Shown in pieces: positions 44,572 through 54,167 of a stretch of DNA of 55,342 bases. A model generated the notes under the pieces. It did not search any database. It saw only the letters and a program-made list of their open reading frames with translations, and had not been told where the DNA came from. The stretch comes from an uncultured Erysipelotrichaceae bacterium. GTDB lineage: Bacteria; Bacillota_I; Bacilli_A; RFN20; CAG-826. Location: the NCBI GenBank assembly GCA_902800645.1, contig CADCFC010000008.1:1-55342 (forward strand), given 5' to 3'. Both the position numbers and the translations under genes were made by a program. The stretch's first letter is position 1, and every line of letters begins with the position of its first letter.

Positions 44572-47064
44572 ATGAAAAATAAGGCGTTTCTTGCGTGTTT
44601 ATTAACATCAATGTTTGCTTTTTCATCATGCGGAATGACGCCTTCTACGCCTGTTGAACCAAAGAAACAATATAGTGTTACGCGCGATACTTCTAGTGAA
44701 TTCACCACTAATGGTTTAAATAACAAATATTATGAAGGCGAAACTGTTTATTTTAGAGTAATCGTTTCTAACACTTTAAAAGAGATTGACACTGTTAAGG
44801 CTAATAATGATGTATTAACAAAGCAACCTAATAATCATTTTACATTCACGATGCCTAGTCAAAACGTTCATATCTCTATTAGTCTAAAAGAAAAAACTAA
44901 ATACACAGTTACATATAACGAATCTAGTGAATACACTGTCACTGGATTAAGCGAATCATATTACGCTGGAGATAATGTGACATTTACTGTCACTGAAACC
45001 GATCCAACAAGTAAAGTTATCTCTAGTGTTAAGATGAACGGAAAACAATTAACAGAGCACGATGATGAGTATAGTTTTACTATGCCAAGTAGTAACGCGG
45101 TTATTGTAATAACCACTATAGTTCCTGGAGAAGAATTTTCATTTAATTTATTAGATAGTTATGTCCTTAAAAGTGGGGTCAGTCGAGATGAACTTGAAGG
45201 CGCCCCTTGGATTAACTCAAACATCAATGGAATGATTAATAAAATTGAGAAGCCATCTTTAAAAGATGATTTCTATGCTTCTGTTAACTATGACGATTTA
45301 GTGGAAAATAATAACGGACCATTTGATATTGCAAGTATCCATGTTGCTCAAGTTATTGATTCTATTGTTAATGGAACCGCTTCATCCGCTAACGCAACTT
45401 ATATTTCTAAAGTTAAATCCTTAATTAAAAACGGCGCAAAAGCAGAAGTTCAAAACTATATTAATAATTTTAATGTTGAAGCATATTTACATAGTAAAGA
45501 GTTATTAATTGGCAATGATGCTTTATTTAATTATGAAGTTAGTGATGGCGATACTTATGTCTATTATGTTGATGGTTATTATTTAGGAGAAATAGGATTA
45601 CAAACCTTAGATTTCCTTGGAAGATACGATGATTCAAATAAAACTGAATATGCTGAACTAGCGAAATATATTACTGATTATTCCGCAAGCGCTTTCGGCT
45701 ATAACTTTAGTGATGCAACATACGCCAATATCATTGGCTTTGAAGGCGATATGGTTCAAGACGTATATTATGATATAGTCCAATCGCAAGATTATAATTG
45801 GCAATTAATTGATACAAGCGATTCCTCAATTTCTTATGTTGTTGATGCTTTAAGAGATGTAGGAGTTACTGATTTTAGTAATTGCTATATTCCTCGTTCA
45901 TCTGTCACTGCTGCTCAAACGATTAATTCAATGATTAATGACAACATTCTTAGGACCGCACTCTTTAGAAGAATTTTATTCAATAGCCGTTTTATCTCTA
46001 GCTTAGAATCATATCGTTTAACTTCTTTTTATACATCACAGGTATCTTATTTCATGGAGAAAAATATTTATTATCTCGATGAAGAAGAAGCGCTTAGAAG
46101 TATGACTATGGGTTTATTAAGCGCGCTTGTTGAAAGAGATTATATTGAACTTGACGCAACTATTGAAAAAAGAAATGCAGTGTCTTCAATAATTGGCAGA
46201 ATAATTCAACAATATAAAGATACCGCTGCAACTTATGATTGGTTAGATGAAACCACTAAAGCAGGTGTTTTAAGAAAGCTTAATGCTATGAGTTTTATTT
46301 CTTGCTATTCAGATTTAGTTAAAGCTTATCCAAAAATTGATGACTCGTTTTTATCATCACTTAACTTATTTGAACTTAAGAATAGATATGACTTATATGT
46401 AAATAATTTAAAAGCTAATGGTGACTATGAAACTAGTCAAATGTGGTCATATTATCACGCTTATACGGTTAACGCTTTCTATTCTCCAGGCTCAAATAGT
46501 TTTGTTATTTTAAATGGAATCCTTTCCGGGCTATTAAATAATAATAGTCAAGAAGAGATGCTTGCTTCTATGGGCTACATTATTGGACATGAAATCTCTC
46601 ACTCAATTGATAGTCAAGGATCTCAATTTGATGAACACGGGCAATATCGTGATTGGTGGTCTGCTGCAAGTAAAGTAGTCTTTAATCAAAAAGTTAAAAA
46701 GGTTAGAGATTTCTATTCTCAAATTAGCATTTATAAACAAAATAATGAAAACGTCTTTGTTAACGGAAGTAATGTCGATGGAGAAGCCACCGCTGATATG
46801 GGTGGAATTCATATCGCGATTGAAATTGGCAAAACAATTTCAGGATTCGATTTTGATAAATTCTTTAAAGCTGTTGCAAAGACTTGGATGACTAGTAGCT
46901 ATGCTAGAAACGAATTATCCGCTCGCGCTGAAGACACTCACCCATTTGAGTATTTAAGAATCAACGCAGTACTCTCTCAATTCCAAGAATTCGTCGATAC
47001 GTATAACTTAAAACCGGGCGATGGAATGTATGTTCCCGCTGATGAACGTATCGCCATTTGGTAA
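44572..47064 (+). CDS. M13-family (neprilysin-type) metallopeptidase lipoprotein
   Basis: A surface zinc endopeptidase. Lipobox SSC (Cys20) is followed by two Ig-like repeats (about 33-106 and 110-183, pattern Y.VT...SSE(F/Y)T.(N/T)GL...YY.G..V.F.V...FTMP). The M13 N-terminal domain starts at about 210, and the peptidase core has NAFYSPGSNSFVILNGIL, the zinc motif HEISH (His673, Glu674, His677) and Glu738/Asp742 in GEATADMGG. The end PGDGMYVPADERIAIW is the family's C-terminal signature. The active site is therefore complete. It may digest peptides at the cell surface. It is co-transcribed with the kinase (1-base gap). The same Ig-like repeats occur in the lipoprotein at the right end of the window. 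Confidence 0.92.
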   Translation: MKNKAFLACLLTSMFAFSSCGMTPSTPVEPKKQYSVTRDTSSEFTTNGLNNKYYEGETVYFRVIVSNTLKEIDTVKANNDVLTKQPNNHFTFTMPSQNVHISISLKEKTKYTVTYNESSEYTVTGLSESYYAGDNVTFTVTETDPTSKVISSVKMNGKQLTEHDDEYSFTMPSSNAVIVITTIVPGEEFSFNLLDSYVLKSGVSRDELEGAPWINSNINGMINKIEKPSLKDDFYASVNYDDLVENNNGPFDIASIHVAQVIDSIVNGTASSANATYISKVKSLIKNGAKAEVQNYINNFNVEAYLHSKELLIGNDALFNYEVSDGDTYVYYVDGYYLGEIGLQTLDFLGRYDDSNKTEYAELAKYITDYSASAFGYNFSDATYANIIGFEGDMVQDVYYDIVQSQDYNWQLIDTSDSSISYVVDALRDVGVTDFSNCYIPRSSVTAAQTINSMINDNILRTALFRRILFNSRFISSLESYRLTSFYTSQVSYFMEKNIYYLDEEEALRSMTMGLLSALVERDYIELDATIEKRNAVSSIIGRIIQQYKDTAATYDWLDETTKAGVLRKLNAMSFISCYSDLVKAYPKIDDSFLSSLNLFELKNRYDLYVNNLKANGDYETSQMWSYYHAYTVNAFYSPGSNSFVILNGILSGLLNNNSQEEMLASMGYIIGHEISHSIDSQGSQFDEHGQYRDWWSAASKVVFNQKVKKVRDFYSQISIYKQNNENVFVNGSNVDGEATADMGGIHIAIEIGKTISGFDFDKFFKAVAKTWMTSSYARNELSARAEDTHPFEYLRINAVLSQFQEFVDTYNLKPGDGMYVPADERIAIW
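44668..45120 (+). repeat. Two tandem Ig-like repeats in the M13 lipoprotein
   Basis: Two units of about 74 codons share 'SSE(F/Y)T..GL...YY.G(E/D).V.F.V' and 'FTMPS.N..I.I'. Homologous units occur at 54806-55148. Confidence 0.8.
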
Positions 47065-47079
47065 AAAATAGAAATGAGC

Positions 47080-47103
47080 GAACCACTTTGTGGTTCCTCT
47101 TTT
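47080..47103 (+). terminator. Rho-independent terminator after the M13 peptidase
   Basis: GAACCAC-TTT-GTGGTTC followed by CCTCTTTT, 16 bases beyond the stop. Ends the kinase-peptidase unit. Confidence 0.82.
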
Positions 47104-47157
47104 CATATTCATTTAATCGACTTAAAGTGATATTCTTTAAAGCAAAGGAATTATTTT

Positions 47158-48066
47158 ATGAATATAGTTGAAACCACTGAATTAAGTAAGATTTATAGTG
47201 GAAAAGCTGCTGTTAATGGTGTTTCAATGCACATTCCAGAAGGATCTATTTATGGATTCGTCGGAGAAAACGGCAGTGGTAAAACCACAATTATGCGTCT
47301 ACTCACTGGTCTTGCCACTCCAAGCAAAGGTTCTTTTACCTTATTTGGAGTTAAAAATAATGAGATGAAAATCTATGCGGCAAGAAAACAAATCTCAGCG
47401 ATCGTTGAAGCCACTTCCTTAGTGCCATCAATGACTGCGATAGATAACATCATCTATCAAGAGAATTATTTAGGCGTAAAACTCAAAAAAGAAGAAAGAA
47501 TGGAACTTCTTAAAATTGTCCATTTAGATCAGACCGGAAAGAAAAAAGTTAAAAACTTTTCTTTAGGTATGCGTCAAAGACTAGGTATCGCGATGGCGTT
47601 AATGAATAAACCAAAATTAATGCTTTTAGATGAACCACTTAACGGCTTAGACCCACAAGGTATTGCTGAACTTAGAGATTTATTAATCGAGATTAACAAG
47701 AATGAAGGAATTACTATTTTGATTTCTTCTCATATTCTTTCTGAACTTGAAAAGATTGCGACAACATATGGATTTATTTCTCACGGAAGATTAATCGAAG
47801 AAGTCACTGTTGATGAACTTCAAAACCGTTGCCGTAAATCAACCACGATTAATGTGGAAGATGTGAAAAAAGCCGAAGAAGTTATCACTAAAGAAGGCAT
47901 TAAAGATTATAAAGCTTTCCCAAATGGTGACATCATCGTCTATGACGATATTGATATTGGTGAATTCATTTCTAATCTTTATAAGAACAAGATTAAGATT
48001 CACACAGTCAATTCTAGTGATGAGAGTGTTGAGGAATATTATCTCAACCTCGTGAAAGGAGAGTAA
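47158..48066 (+). CDS. ABC transporter ATP-binding protein (BcrA-type)
   Basis: ATPase of an ABC-2 exporter. Walker A GENGSGKTT, Q-loop region, signature FSLGMRQRLGIA, Walker B LMLLDEP followed by LNGLDPQG, and H-loop SSHIL. The C-terminal 80 residues are the usual extension of bacitracin/lantibiotic-type exporters. It overlaps the permease gene by one base (TAATG). Substrate unknown; such pairs often give peptide-antibiotic immunity or export lipids. Confidence 0.92.
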   Translation: MNIVETTELSKIYSGKAAVNGVSMHIPEGSIYGFVGENGSGKTTIMRLLTGLATPSKGSFTLFGVKNNEMKIYAARKQISAIVEATSLVPSMTAIDNIIYQENYLGVKLKKEERMELLKIVHLDQTGKKKVKNFSLGMRQRLGIAMALMNKPKLMLLDEPLNGLDPQGIAELRDLLIEINKNEGITILISSHILSELEKIATTYGFISHGRLIEEVTVDELQNRCRKSTTINVEDVKKAEEVITKEGIKDYKAFPNGDIIVYDDIDIGEFISNLYKNKIKIHTVNSSDESVEEYYLNLVKGE

Positions 48067-48911
48067 TGATTATGTTTAATTTAACTAAAGCTTTCCTATT
48101 CAAAGTTAGAAAAGACGCTGCAAGTAAAACCGCACTTATCTTTGCGGTTGCTTTAGCGGTGTTCTTCTGGGGGCTATTCTTATTAATTTATAGTAAGAGT
48201 GAACCAAAAATTTGCACTGGTCAAACAATCTTAGCGTTAGTGTCTACCCCAACTCAAGGCTATGGACTAGTTCTTCCTGCAATTATTGCCACAATGGTGG
48301 TTGGTGAATTTAGTACAGGTGTTATTAGAAATAAAGTCATCGCTGGTAACTCTAAATTTAAGATTTTCACTTCTCTATTTGTGCTTAATGCAATTTACTC
48401 CATTGTCTTATATGGAATTTGTATGGTTGTTGGTTTATTACTCGGCACTATCGTTGGTGGATTTAATCCAAACGGTATTGGTGTTGTTGGTTTAATGACA
48501 TTTATGATGGGAACTTTTGCGGGAGAACTCCTTGGAAGATTAGTCATTATGGGATTCTTTATTATCGTGATGATTTCCGCTTTTGCCACTTCTTTAGCCA
48601 CAATATTTAGAAGTGTTGGACCATGTATCCCAATTGTTATCATTAGTGTTTTCTTATTAACAATACTCAGTATTACTATGCCATATTCAAAAGGCGGATA
48701 TTATTTGGATGGATTAACAAAATTCAACCCTGCTTTCGCTGGATGCTTTGTTGAAAGAGAACCATTTGAAGGTGACTGGTATATGGTGATGTACTCTAAT
48801 CTATTTATTAGTGATGAGAGATTTAACTGGAGTTTAATCTCTAGTTCGGTCTATACTGTTATATTCTATGTTGTGGGACTTATCCCATTCTTAAAGAGAG
48901 ACTTGAAATAG
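48066..48911 (+). CDS. ABC-2 type exporter permease
   Basis: Membrane partner of the preceding ATPase. Six hydrophobic spans over 281 residues, with the GVIRNKVIAG segment typical of the ABC-2 coupling region of BcrB/NatB-like proteins. The start is MIMFNLTKAF, overlapping the ATPase stop; a second ATG two codons later is possible. A bidirectional terminator follows. Confidence 0.88.
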   Translation: MIMFNLTKAFLFKVRKDAASKTALIFAVALAVFFWGLFLLIYSKSEPKICTGQTILALVSTPTQGYGLVLPAIIATMVVGEFSTGVIRNKVIAGNSKFKIFTSLFVLNAIYSIVLYGICMVVGLLLGTIVGGFNPNGIGVVGLMTFMMGTFAGELLGRLVIMGFFIIVMISAFATSLATIFRSVGPCIPIVIISVFLLTILSITMPYSKGGYYLDGLTKFNPAFAGCFVEREPFEGDWYMVMYSNLFISDERFNWSLISSSVYTVIFYVVGLIPFLKRDLK

Positions 48912-48933
48912 TCTTATCTAAATAAAAAAATAA

Positions 48934-48963
48934 GCGAGTAGTGAATTAACTACCCGCTTTTTT
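48934..48963. terminator. Bidirectional terminator between the ABC-2 permease and mntP
   Basis: GCG.GTAGT-GAATTA-ACTAC.CGC (one mismatch) followed by TTTTTT on plus and a long T-run on minus. It serves the two convergent units. Confidence 0.78.
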
Positions 48964-48968
48964 GTTAT

Positions 48969-49604
48969 CTAAAATCCAACGTAATGACTAACTATTACCC
49001 ACACCGCTAATAGGATGAGGATACATCCACCAATAATCGAGGATATCTCATATTTTCCTTTAAGGAATTTAATGATTTGTTTTCCTAGTAATACACCTAT
49101 TAAAGAAAGAATAAATGTTAATACTAAAATAATAGAAACATGTAACCAAATAGTGGTGTTATTTGATAAACCAGTGTGTAAAGTTACGCCTGCTGCAAGA
49201 GCGTCAATCGCGGTTAATATCGAGTAGATAAAAATTTCTTTATATGAGAAATCTTTTTCAATCTTTTCTTCTGGAGGTTTTCTTAAAGAAATAATTGCTT
49301 CAATTAGCATTTTTCCTCCAACAAATAGAAGTAACGCAAAAGCAATCCAGACAACAACTTTACTAGTTATTATTCCAGCTTGAGCGCCCGCTACTCCACC
49401 AGCGATTTGTTCAACTGCCTCAACTAGATAAAATCCAATTAAAGGCATAAGAGCCTGCATAAAACCAAATAAGAAAGCAATAAAGAACGATCTTCTTAAA
49501 TTAATGCCTCTCATTACTAGTCCATCAACAAGAGCGACAGAAAAAGCATCCATTGATAGACCAATTCCAAGTAGTATGATTTGAATAATTATTTGATAAG
49601 TCAT
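48969..49604 (-). CDS. mntP: Putative manganese efflux pump MntP
   Basis: Six-helix exporter of the DUF204/MntP family, which removes excess Mn2+. Two homologous halves carry the conserved acidic motifs GIGLSMDAFSVALVDGLV (about 13-30) and TAIDALAAGVT (about 131-141). At 211 residues it is slightly longer than the usual 190, with a longer central loop. It lies 25 bases after the ABC exporter gene and has no manganese (yybP-ykoY) riboswitch in front of it, so it is probably expressed with the exporter. GAGGAA precedes the ATG. Confidence 0.9.
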   Translation of the reverse strand: MTYQIIIQIILLGIGLSMDAFSVALVDGLVMRGINLRRSFFIAFLFGFMQALMPLIGFYLVEAVEQIAGGVAGAQAGIITSKVVVWIAFALLLFVGGKMLIEAIISLRKPPEEKIEKDFSYKEIFIYSILTAIDALAAGVTLHTGLSNNTTIWLHVSIILVLTFILSLIGVLLGKQIIKFLKGKYEISSIIGGCILILLAVWVIVSHYVGF

Positions 49605-49629
49605 TTATCGAATTTGTTCCTCATTAAGA

Positions 49630-51597
49630 TTATTCGAGTTCAAAAGCTCCAGTATATAAATTGTAGTATACACCTTTTTGTTTGATTAAATCATCGTGAG
49701 TGCCACGTTCAATAATATGACCATGGTCTAAGACCATAATCGCGTTAGAATTTTGAACAGTGGATAATCTATGAGCGATAACAAAGACTGTTCTTCCTTC
49801 CATTAATTGATCTGTACCTTGTTGAACAAGTTTCTCTGTACGAGTATCAATTGAAGAAGTCGCTTCATCTAAAATCATGACAGGGGCGTCTGCAACTGCC
49901 GCTCTAGCAATAGATAGTAATTGTCTTTGACCTTGAGAGAGGTTACTACCATCCCCACTTAGATAAGTGTTATATCCTTCTGGAAGACGAGTGATGAAGT
50001 CATGAGCGTTAGCGATTTTAGCAGCTTCGATACATTCTTCGTCAGTCGCTTCAAGTCGACCATAACGGATATTTTCCATAACGGTTCCACTAAATAAATT
50101 AGTGTCTTGTAAAACAATGCCTAAGGATTTACGTAAATCAGCTTTCTTAATTTTGTTAATGTTAATACCGTCATATCTAATCTTTCCATCAGCGATATCG
50201 TAGAAACGGTTGATTAAGTTAGTAATAGTGGTTTTTCCTGCTCCAGTAGCACCAACAAAAGCGATCTTTTGGCCAGGATGCGCGTAAATAGAAACATCTT
50301 CTAGGACTAATTTTTTTCCATCATAAGAGAAGTCTACTTTATCTAAAAGGATATCTCCTTTGAGTTCACGATATTCAAGTTGTCCATCTTTATGTAAATG
50401 TTTCCAAGCATAATCATGAGTGTGTTCAGTTGTTTCTTCAAATGTTCCATCTTCATGTTTTTTGATGTTACATAAATAAACATATCCATCGTCTTTTTCA
50501 GGAACTTCATCGATTAAATCAAGGCAACGAGATGCGCCCGCCATACCTTGGACGATAAAGATGATTTGTTGAGAGAATTGGTTGACGTTATTAGCGAACA
50601 TTCTGCTCATCATTAAGAATAAGGCAATAATACCAGCGAATTGTTCAGCGCTTGTGATAGGAGCATATCCACTCGCGGATAAGTTATTTAATCCTAAGAC
50701 ATAAATCAAAGCGCCCATAATACCGCAAAGGATATATAAGAAGTTACCAATATTTCCCATGACTGGCATCATGATGTTGCCGTGGATATTAGCTTTAGTC
50801 GCGTAATTTCTGAGTTCTTCGTTAAGAACATCAAAGTCTTCACAACTCTTTTCTTCGTGAGAGAATACCTTAATAACTTTTAAGCCGTTCATACTCTCTT
50901 CGATCGCGCCTTCAACTTTTCCTAATGTTGCTTGTTGCTTAATGAAGTAGTGGGAAGATTTTCCTCCAACTCCTTTAACAACTCCTAACATAATGAAGAA
51001 TCCACCTAAAATGACTAGAGTCATCCAGACTGAGGTAGACATCATAATAACGAAAACGAATAGAGAAACCATACCGGTTTGAATTAAACTTGGTAAAGCT
51101 TGAGAGATAAATTGTCTAATAGTATCGATATCGTTAGTGTATAAAGACATAATCGCTCCATGAGCGTGGGTGTCAAAATACTTGATTGGTAAATCTTGCA
51201 TATGGGAGAACATCTTCTTACGGAAATCATTTAAAAATGATTGAGTGATGATTGCCATCGTGCGGTTCCATCCCCAAGAGGCAAAGATGCCAACAAAATA
51301 AATACAGCCTAAAATGATAAGTAGATAAGTGACATTAGTAGTCATCATAAATCCAAATGTTGATTTCATTGTATAGACATCAACGAATGGATTAGTGCCG
51401 CTTATTCCACTTGCGGTTAAGGCGTTAGTGACTAAAGAAACAAAAACACTAGAGGAAATGTTTCCAAAGACATTGAATATTAAGCAAATTAATACAAGGG
51501 TAAGTCTAAAAGGATAGAGTTTGAAGAGTTGTTTGATTAATCTCTTCATCGTTCCTTTTTTAGCTTTTCCTCTTTCTCTAATACGAACTGGTGGCAT
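49630..51597 (-). CDS. ABC multidrug exporter half-transporter (canonical ATP site)
   Basis: A type IV ABC exporter half: basic N-terminal tail, six membrane spans (about 20-330), then the ATPase domain with Walker A GATGAGKTT, signature LSQGQRQLL, Walker B MILDEATSSID (catalytic Glu present) and H-loop IAHRL. An insert of about 55 charged residues (about 372-425, with HTHDYAWKHLHK) lies between the membrane part and the ATPase. It overlaps the second half-transporter by one base, so they form a heterodimer of the BmrCD/LmrCD type. A weaker start further in (MKRLIKQLF, residue 17) is possible. Confidence 0.9.
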   Translation of the reverse strand: MPPVRIRERGKAKKGTMKRLIKQLFKLYPFRLTLVLICLIFNVFGNISSSVFVSLVTNALTASGISGTNPFVDVYTMKSTFGFMMTTNVTYLLIILGCIYFVGIFASWGWNRTMAIITQSFLNDFRKKMFSHMQDLPIKYFDTHAHGAIMSLYTNDIDTIRQFISQALPSLIQTGMVSLFVFVIMMSTSVWMTLVILGGFFIMLGVVKGVGGKSSHYFIKQQATLGKVEGAIEESMNGLKVIKVFSHEEKSCEDFDVLNEELRNYATKANIHGNIMMPVMGNIGNFLYILCGIMGALIYVLGLNNLSASGYAPITSAEQFAGIIALFLMMSRMFANNVNQFSQQIIFIVQGMAGASRCLDLIDEVPEKDDGYVYLCNIKKHEDGTFEETTEHTHDYAWKHLHKDGQLEYRELKGDILLDKVDFSYDGKKLVLEDVSIYAHPGQKIAFVGATGAGKTTITNLINRFYDIADGKIRYDGININKIKKADLRKSLGIVLQDTNLFSGTVMENIRYGRLEATDEECIEAAKIANAHDFITRLPEGYNTYLSGDGSNLSQGQRQLLSIARAAVADAPVMILDEATSSIDTRTEKLVQQGTDQLMEGRTVFVIAHRLSTVQNSNAIMVLDHGHIIERGTHDDLIKQKGVYYNLYTGAFELE

Positions 51598-53411
51598 TAT
51601 TTATCACCCCCTACTCTATTTTGGGTGTTGTAGATTTCTTGATATATATGGTTAAACTTAATCAAGTCTTCATGTTTTCCTATCGCGTTAATCTTTCCAT
51701 TATCAAAGATGATGATTTGATCAGCGTCTTCAATAGAAGAAATCCTTTGAGCGATGACGATTTTAGTCATCTCTGGAAGATCTTCTTTTAATCCTTTTCT
51801 AATTAAACGATCGGTTTTTGTATCAACCGCACTTGTGGAGTCGTCTAAAATCATAATCTTTGGATTCTTTAAGATTGCTCTAGCAATACAAAGTCTTTGC
51901 TTTTGACCACCAGAGAAATTCGCTCCACCTTGTTCAACTTTACTTTTAAGTTCATCGGGTTTACCTTTAACGATTTCTTCAGCTTGAGATATCTTTAAAG
52001 CTTTCCACATCTCTTCTTCACTCGCGTTAAGATTTCCCCACTTAAGGTTATCTTCAATCGTTCCTGAGAATAGAACGTTCTTTTGTAAAACAACCGCGAC
52101 ATTATTACGTAAAGTTTCTAAATCATATTCTTTAACGTTATGACCGCTTACTTCGATACTTCCTTCACTGACGTCATATAATCTAGAGATTAAATTGACC
52201 ATTGAAGTTTTACCGCTTCCGGTAGAACCAAGAATTCCAATGAATTGACCACTTTTGATATCAACGTTAATATTACTTAACGCGTAAGACTCTGCGTCTT
52301 TTGAATATTTAAAAGAAACATCTTTAAATGAAATGTCTCCATTTTTGACTTCTTTAATTGGGTTTTCTGGATTAGTAATAGTGGGTTCTTCCTCTAATAC
52401 TTCTGCGATACGTTTAATGGATTCAATTGACATAGTGACCATAACTAAGATCATTGAAATCATCATTAATGACATCAAGATTTGAATGCCATAAGTAATT
52501 AAAGCGGACATTTGTCCTAAGGATAAGCTTCCTCCAACAAAGTCGCCTTTTCCATCAACTTCCACATAGTGGCCAGTCGTATAAATTAAATATGAGCCGA
52601 TACCGATAATGAGTAAGTTAGAAACATGGATTGCAGTGTTTAAAAGTGGATTACCAAGTGCGACAATCTTTTCGGCTTTAATGAAGTCATTACTCATCGC
52701 GTCACTAGCTTCTGTAAATTTCTTCTTTTCAAAATCTTCTCTTACATATGATTTAACCACTCTAATGCCTGAAACGTTTTCTTGAACTGATTCATTGAGT
52801 TTGTCATATCTTTTAAAGACTCTCATGAAGATAGACATCGCGTGTTTAATAATCAAAAGTAAACCAAAAGACACGATTGGGATAAGTCCAACAAAGATGA
52901 ATCCCATTAATCCTCCACCGACGAAAGTCATAACCGCGGAGAAGATGAGCATGAGTGGCGCTCTAATAACGATACGAATCATCATTTGGAACGCGTTCTG
53001 GACGTTATTGATATCTGTAGTCATACGAGTGACTAAACTTGAAGTAGAGAATTTATCGATATTCTCAAAGGAGAAACTAGATAATTTCTTATATAAGTCG
53101 CTTCTTAAATTAGCGGCCATACCAACAGATGCAATAGAGGCGTATTTACCACCTAATATTCCACATATTAAAGAGATAATCGCCATCACTAGTAGCATGA
53201 GGGCTAAATAGAAAACTGGAATATAACTTACTTGTTGAGAGAAGAAATCTGTTGGTGATCTCATGAGTTTAATTCCATCAACAAACATACCCATGACAAA
53301 TGGCATCGCACATTCACATGCGACTTCTCCAATCATAAATAAAGGAGTAATAATCGCGTATTTTTTATATTCGCGGACACTTTTAAGAATTAATTTAATT
53401 TTTTCTAGCAT
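51597..53411 (-). CDS. ABC multidrug exporter half-transporter (degenerate ATP site)
   Basis: Partner half: six spans (about 15-320), then the ATPase with Walker A GSTGSGKTS and signature FSGGQKQRL. The catalytic Glu after Walker B is Asp (MILDDSTSAVD) and the H-loop His is Gln (IAQRI). This is the asymmetry of heterodimeric exporters, where one of the two ATP sites is inactive. GGAGG precedes the ATG. It is the second gene behind the TetR regulator (11-base gap). Confidence 0.92.
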   Translation of the reverse strand: MLEKIKLILKSVREYKKYAIITPLFMIGEVACECAMPFVMGMFVDGIKLMRSPTDFFSQQVSYIPVFYLALMLLVMAIISLICGILGGKYASIASVGMAANLRSDLYKKLSSFSFENIDKFSTSSLVTRMTTDINNVQNAFQMMIRIVIRAPLMLIFSAVMTFVGGGLMGFIFVGLIPIVSFGLLLIIKHAMSIFMRVFKRYDKLNESVQENVSGIRVVKSYVREDFEKKKFTEASDAMSNDFIKAEKIVALGNPLLNTAIHVSNLLIIGIGSYLIYTTGHYVEVDGKGDFVGGSLSLGQMSALITYGIQILMSLMMISMILVMVTMSIESIKRIAEVLEEEPTITNPENPIKEVKNGDISFKDVSFKYSKDAESYALSNINVDIKSGQFIGILGSTGSGKTSMVNLISRLYDVSEGSIEVSGHNVKEYDLETLRNNVAVVLQKNVLFSGTIEDNLKWGNLNASEEEMWKALKISQAEEIVKGKPDELKSKVEQGGANFSGGQKQRLCIARAILKNPKIMILDDSTSAVDTKTDRLIRKGLKEDLPEMTKIVIAQRISSIEDADQIIIFDNGKINAIGKHEDLIKFNHIYQEIYNTQNRVGGDK

Positions 53412-53422
53412 AACTACCTCCT

Positions 53423-54025
53423 TTACTTAAGTAACATTTTCATGACGATCTCGCTTCTCGGGCATACGAATCGTTTATATCCGATATTGATGCGATTAAA
53501 CGCCATACCTTTGATTAATGATAAGACCGCAATTGTGAGTTCAGTTGAACTCGAATCATTGAAGTCTCCTTCTATTTTTCCTCTATCGATTAATTCTTCC
53601 ATCGTCGAGAAGATAACCGTATGTCCTTTTTCGTTCTTTTTAATGAATTTCAAACTCTTTTGAAGGTGGACATTAAGTAAGAGATATAACTCCATTACTT
53701 TTTCTTCATTATTTGATTTTAAGATTTTGAAACATTTATCGATGATATCGTGAACAACGAATTTTGCTTTTTGGTTGAAGTCGATATCTTTTACTACCTC
53801 TTTACTATCTGGATAGATGATTTGGTTTAACACTGCTTCATATAACTCTTCTTTATTCCTATAGTAGTGATATAGAAGACCATGAGAGCATTTTGCTTTC
53901 TTTGTTACTTCATCTAAATTAACAGCCTCATATCCTTTAGTGGCGAATAATTCCACTGAACACTTAAGGATGGTTAATTTTCTTTCATTTCTTATTTGTT
54001 CACACTGTTCTTTTGTTTTAGGCAT
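53423..54025 (-). CDS. TetR/AcrR-family regulator of the ABC exporter
   Basis: The N-terminal TetR helix-turn-helix runs about residues 12-58: LKCSVELFATKGYEAVNLDE, then TKKAKCSHGLLYHYYRNKEE. The C-terminal ligand-binding domain is all-helical. At 200 residues it is typical. First gene of the operon with the two exporter halves and mntP, on the minus strand. A good inverted repeat immediately upstream should be its operator. The ligand, presumably a toxic compound, is unknown. Confidence 0.92.
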   Translation of the reverse strand: MPKTKEQCEQIRNERKLTILKCSVELFATKGYEAVNLDEVTKKAKCSHGLLYHYYRNKEELYEAVLNQIIYPDSKEVVKDIDFNQKAKFVVHDIIDKCFKILKSNNEEKVMELYLLLNVHLQKSLKFIKKNEKGHTVIFSTMEELIDRGKIEGDFNDSSSTELTIAVLSLIKGMAFNRINIGYKRFVCPRSEIVMKMLLK

Positions 54026-54034
54026 AATCTTTTA

Positions 54035-54052
54035 ATTGACAAATCAGTCAAT
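54035..54052 (-). promoter_or_regulatory. Predicted TetR operator
   Basis: Perfect 6+6 inverted repeat ATTGAC-AAATCA-GTCAAT, nine bases before the regulator ATG, of the TTGACT...AGTCAA style seen for TetR-family sites. The plus-strand arm also forms a consensus -35 (TTGACA, 54036-54041). The exact minus-strand promoter is unclear. Confidence 0.7.
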
Positions 54053-54072
54053 GAAAATGATACAACATATCT

Positions 54073-54162
54073 CTTTAATAAATAAAGAATAATTTATTAT
54101 TAATTGGAGACATCTACTTTTTTCTTGTAGATAGTTATCCATCTTTATAAAATAAAGAATAA
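54073..54162 (+). promoter_or_regulatory. Leader of the secreted-protein gene: direct repeats, hairpin, promoter
   Basis: Two copies of a 20-base AT-rich element, 18 of 20 identical (54073-54092 and 54143-54162; shared core AATAAAGAATAA), flank a hairpin (ATCTAC/GTAGAT, 54112-54132). A promoter with -35 TTGTAG (54125-54130), 17-base spacer and -10 TAAAAT (54148-54153) ends 14 bases before the ATG. Confidence 0.5.
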
Positions 54163-54167
54163 GAAAT

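Noticed and set aside
49605-49629. Manganese riboswitch before mntP
   Set aside because: The gap to the upstream gene is only 25 bases, too short for a yybP-ykoY element.
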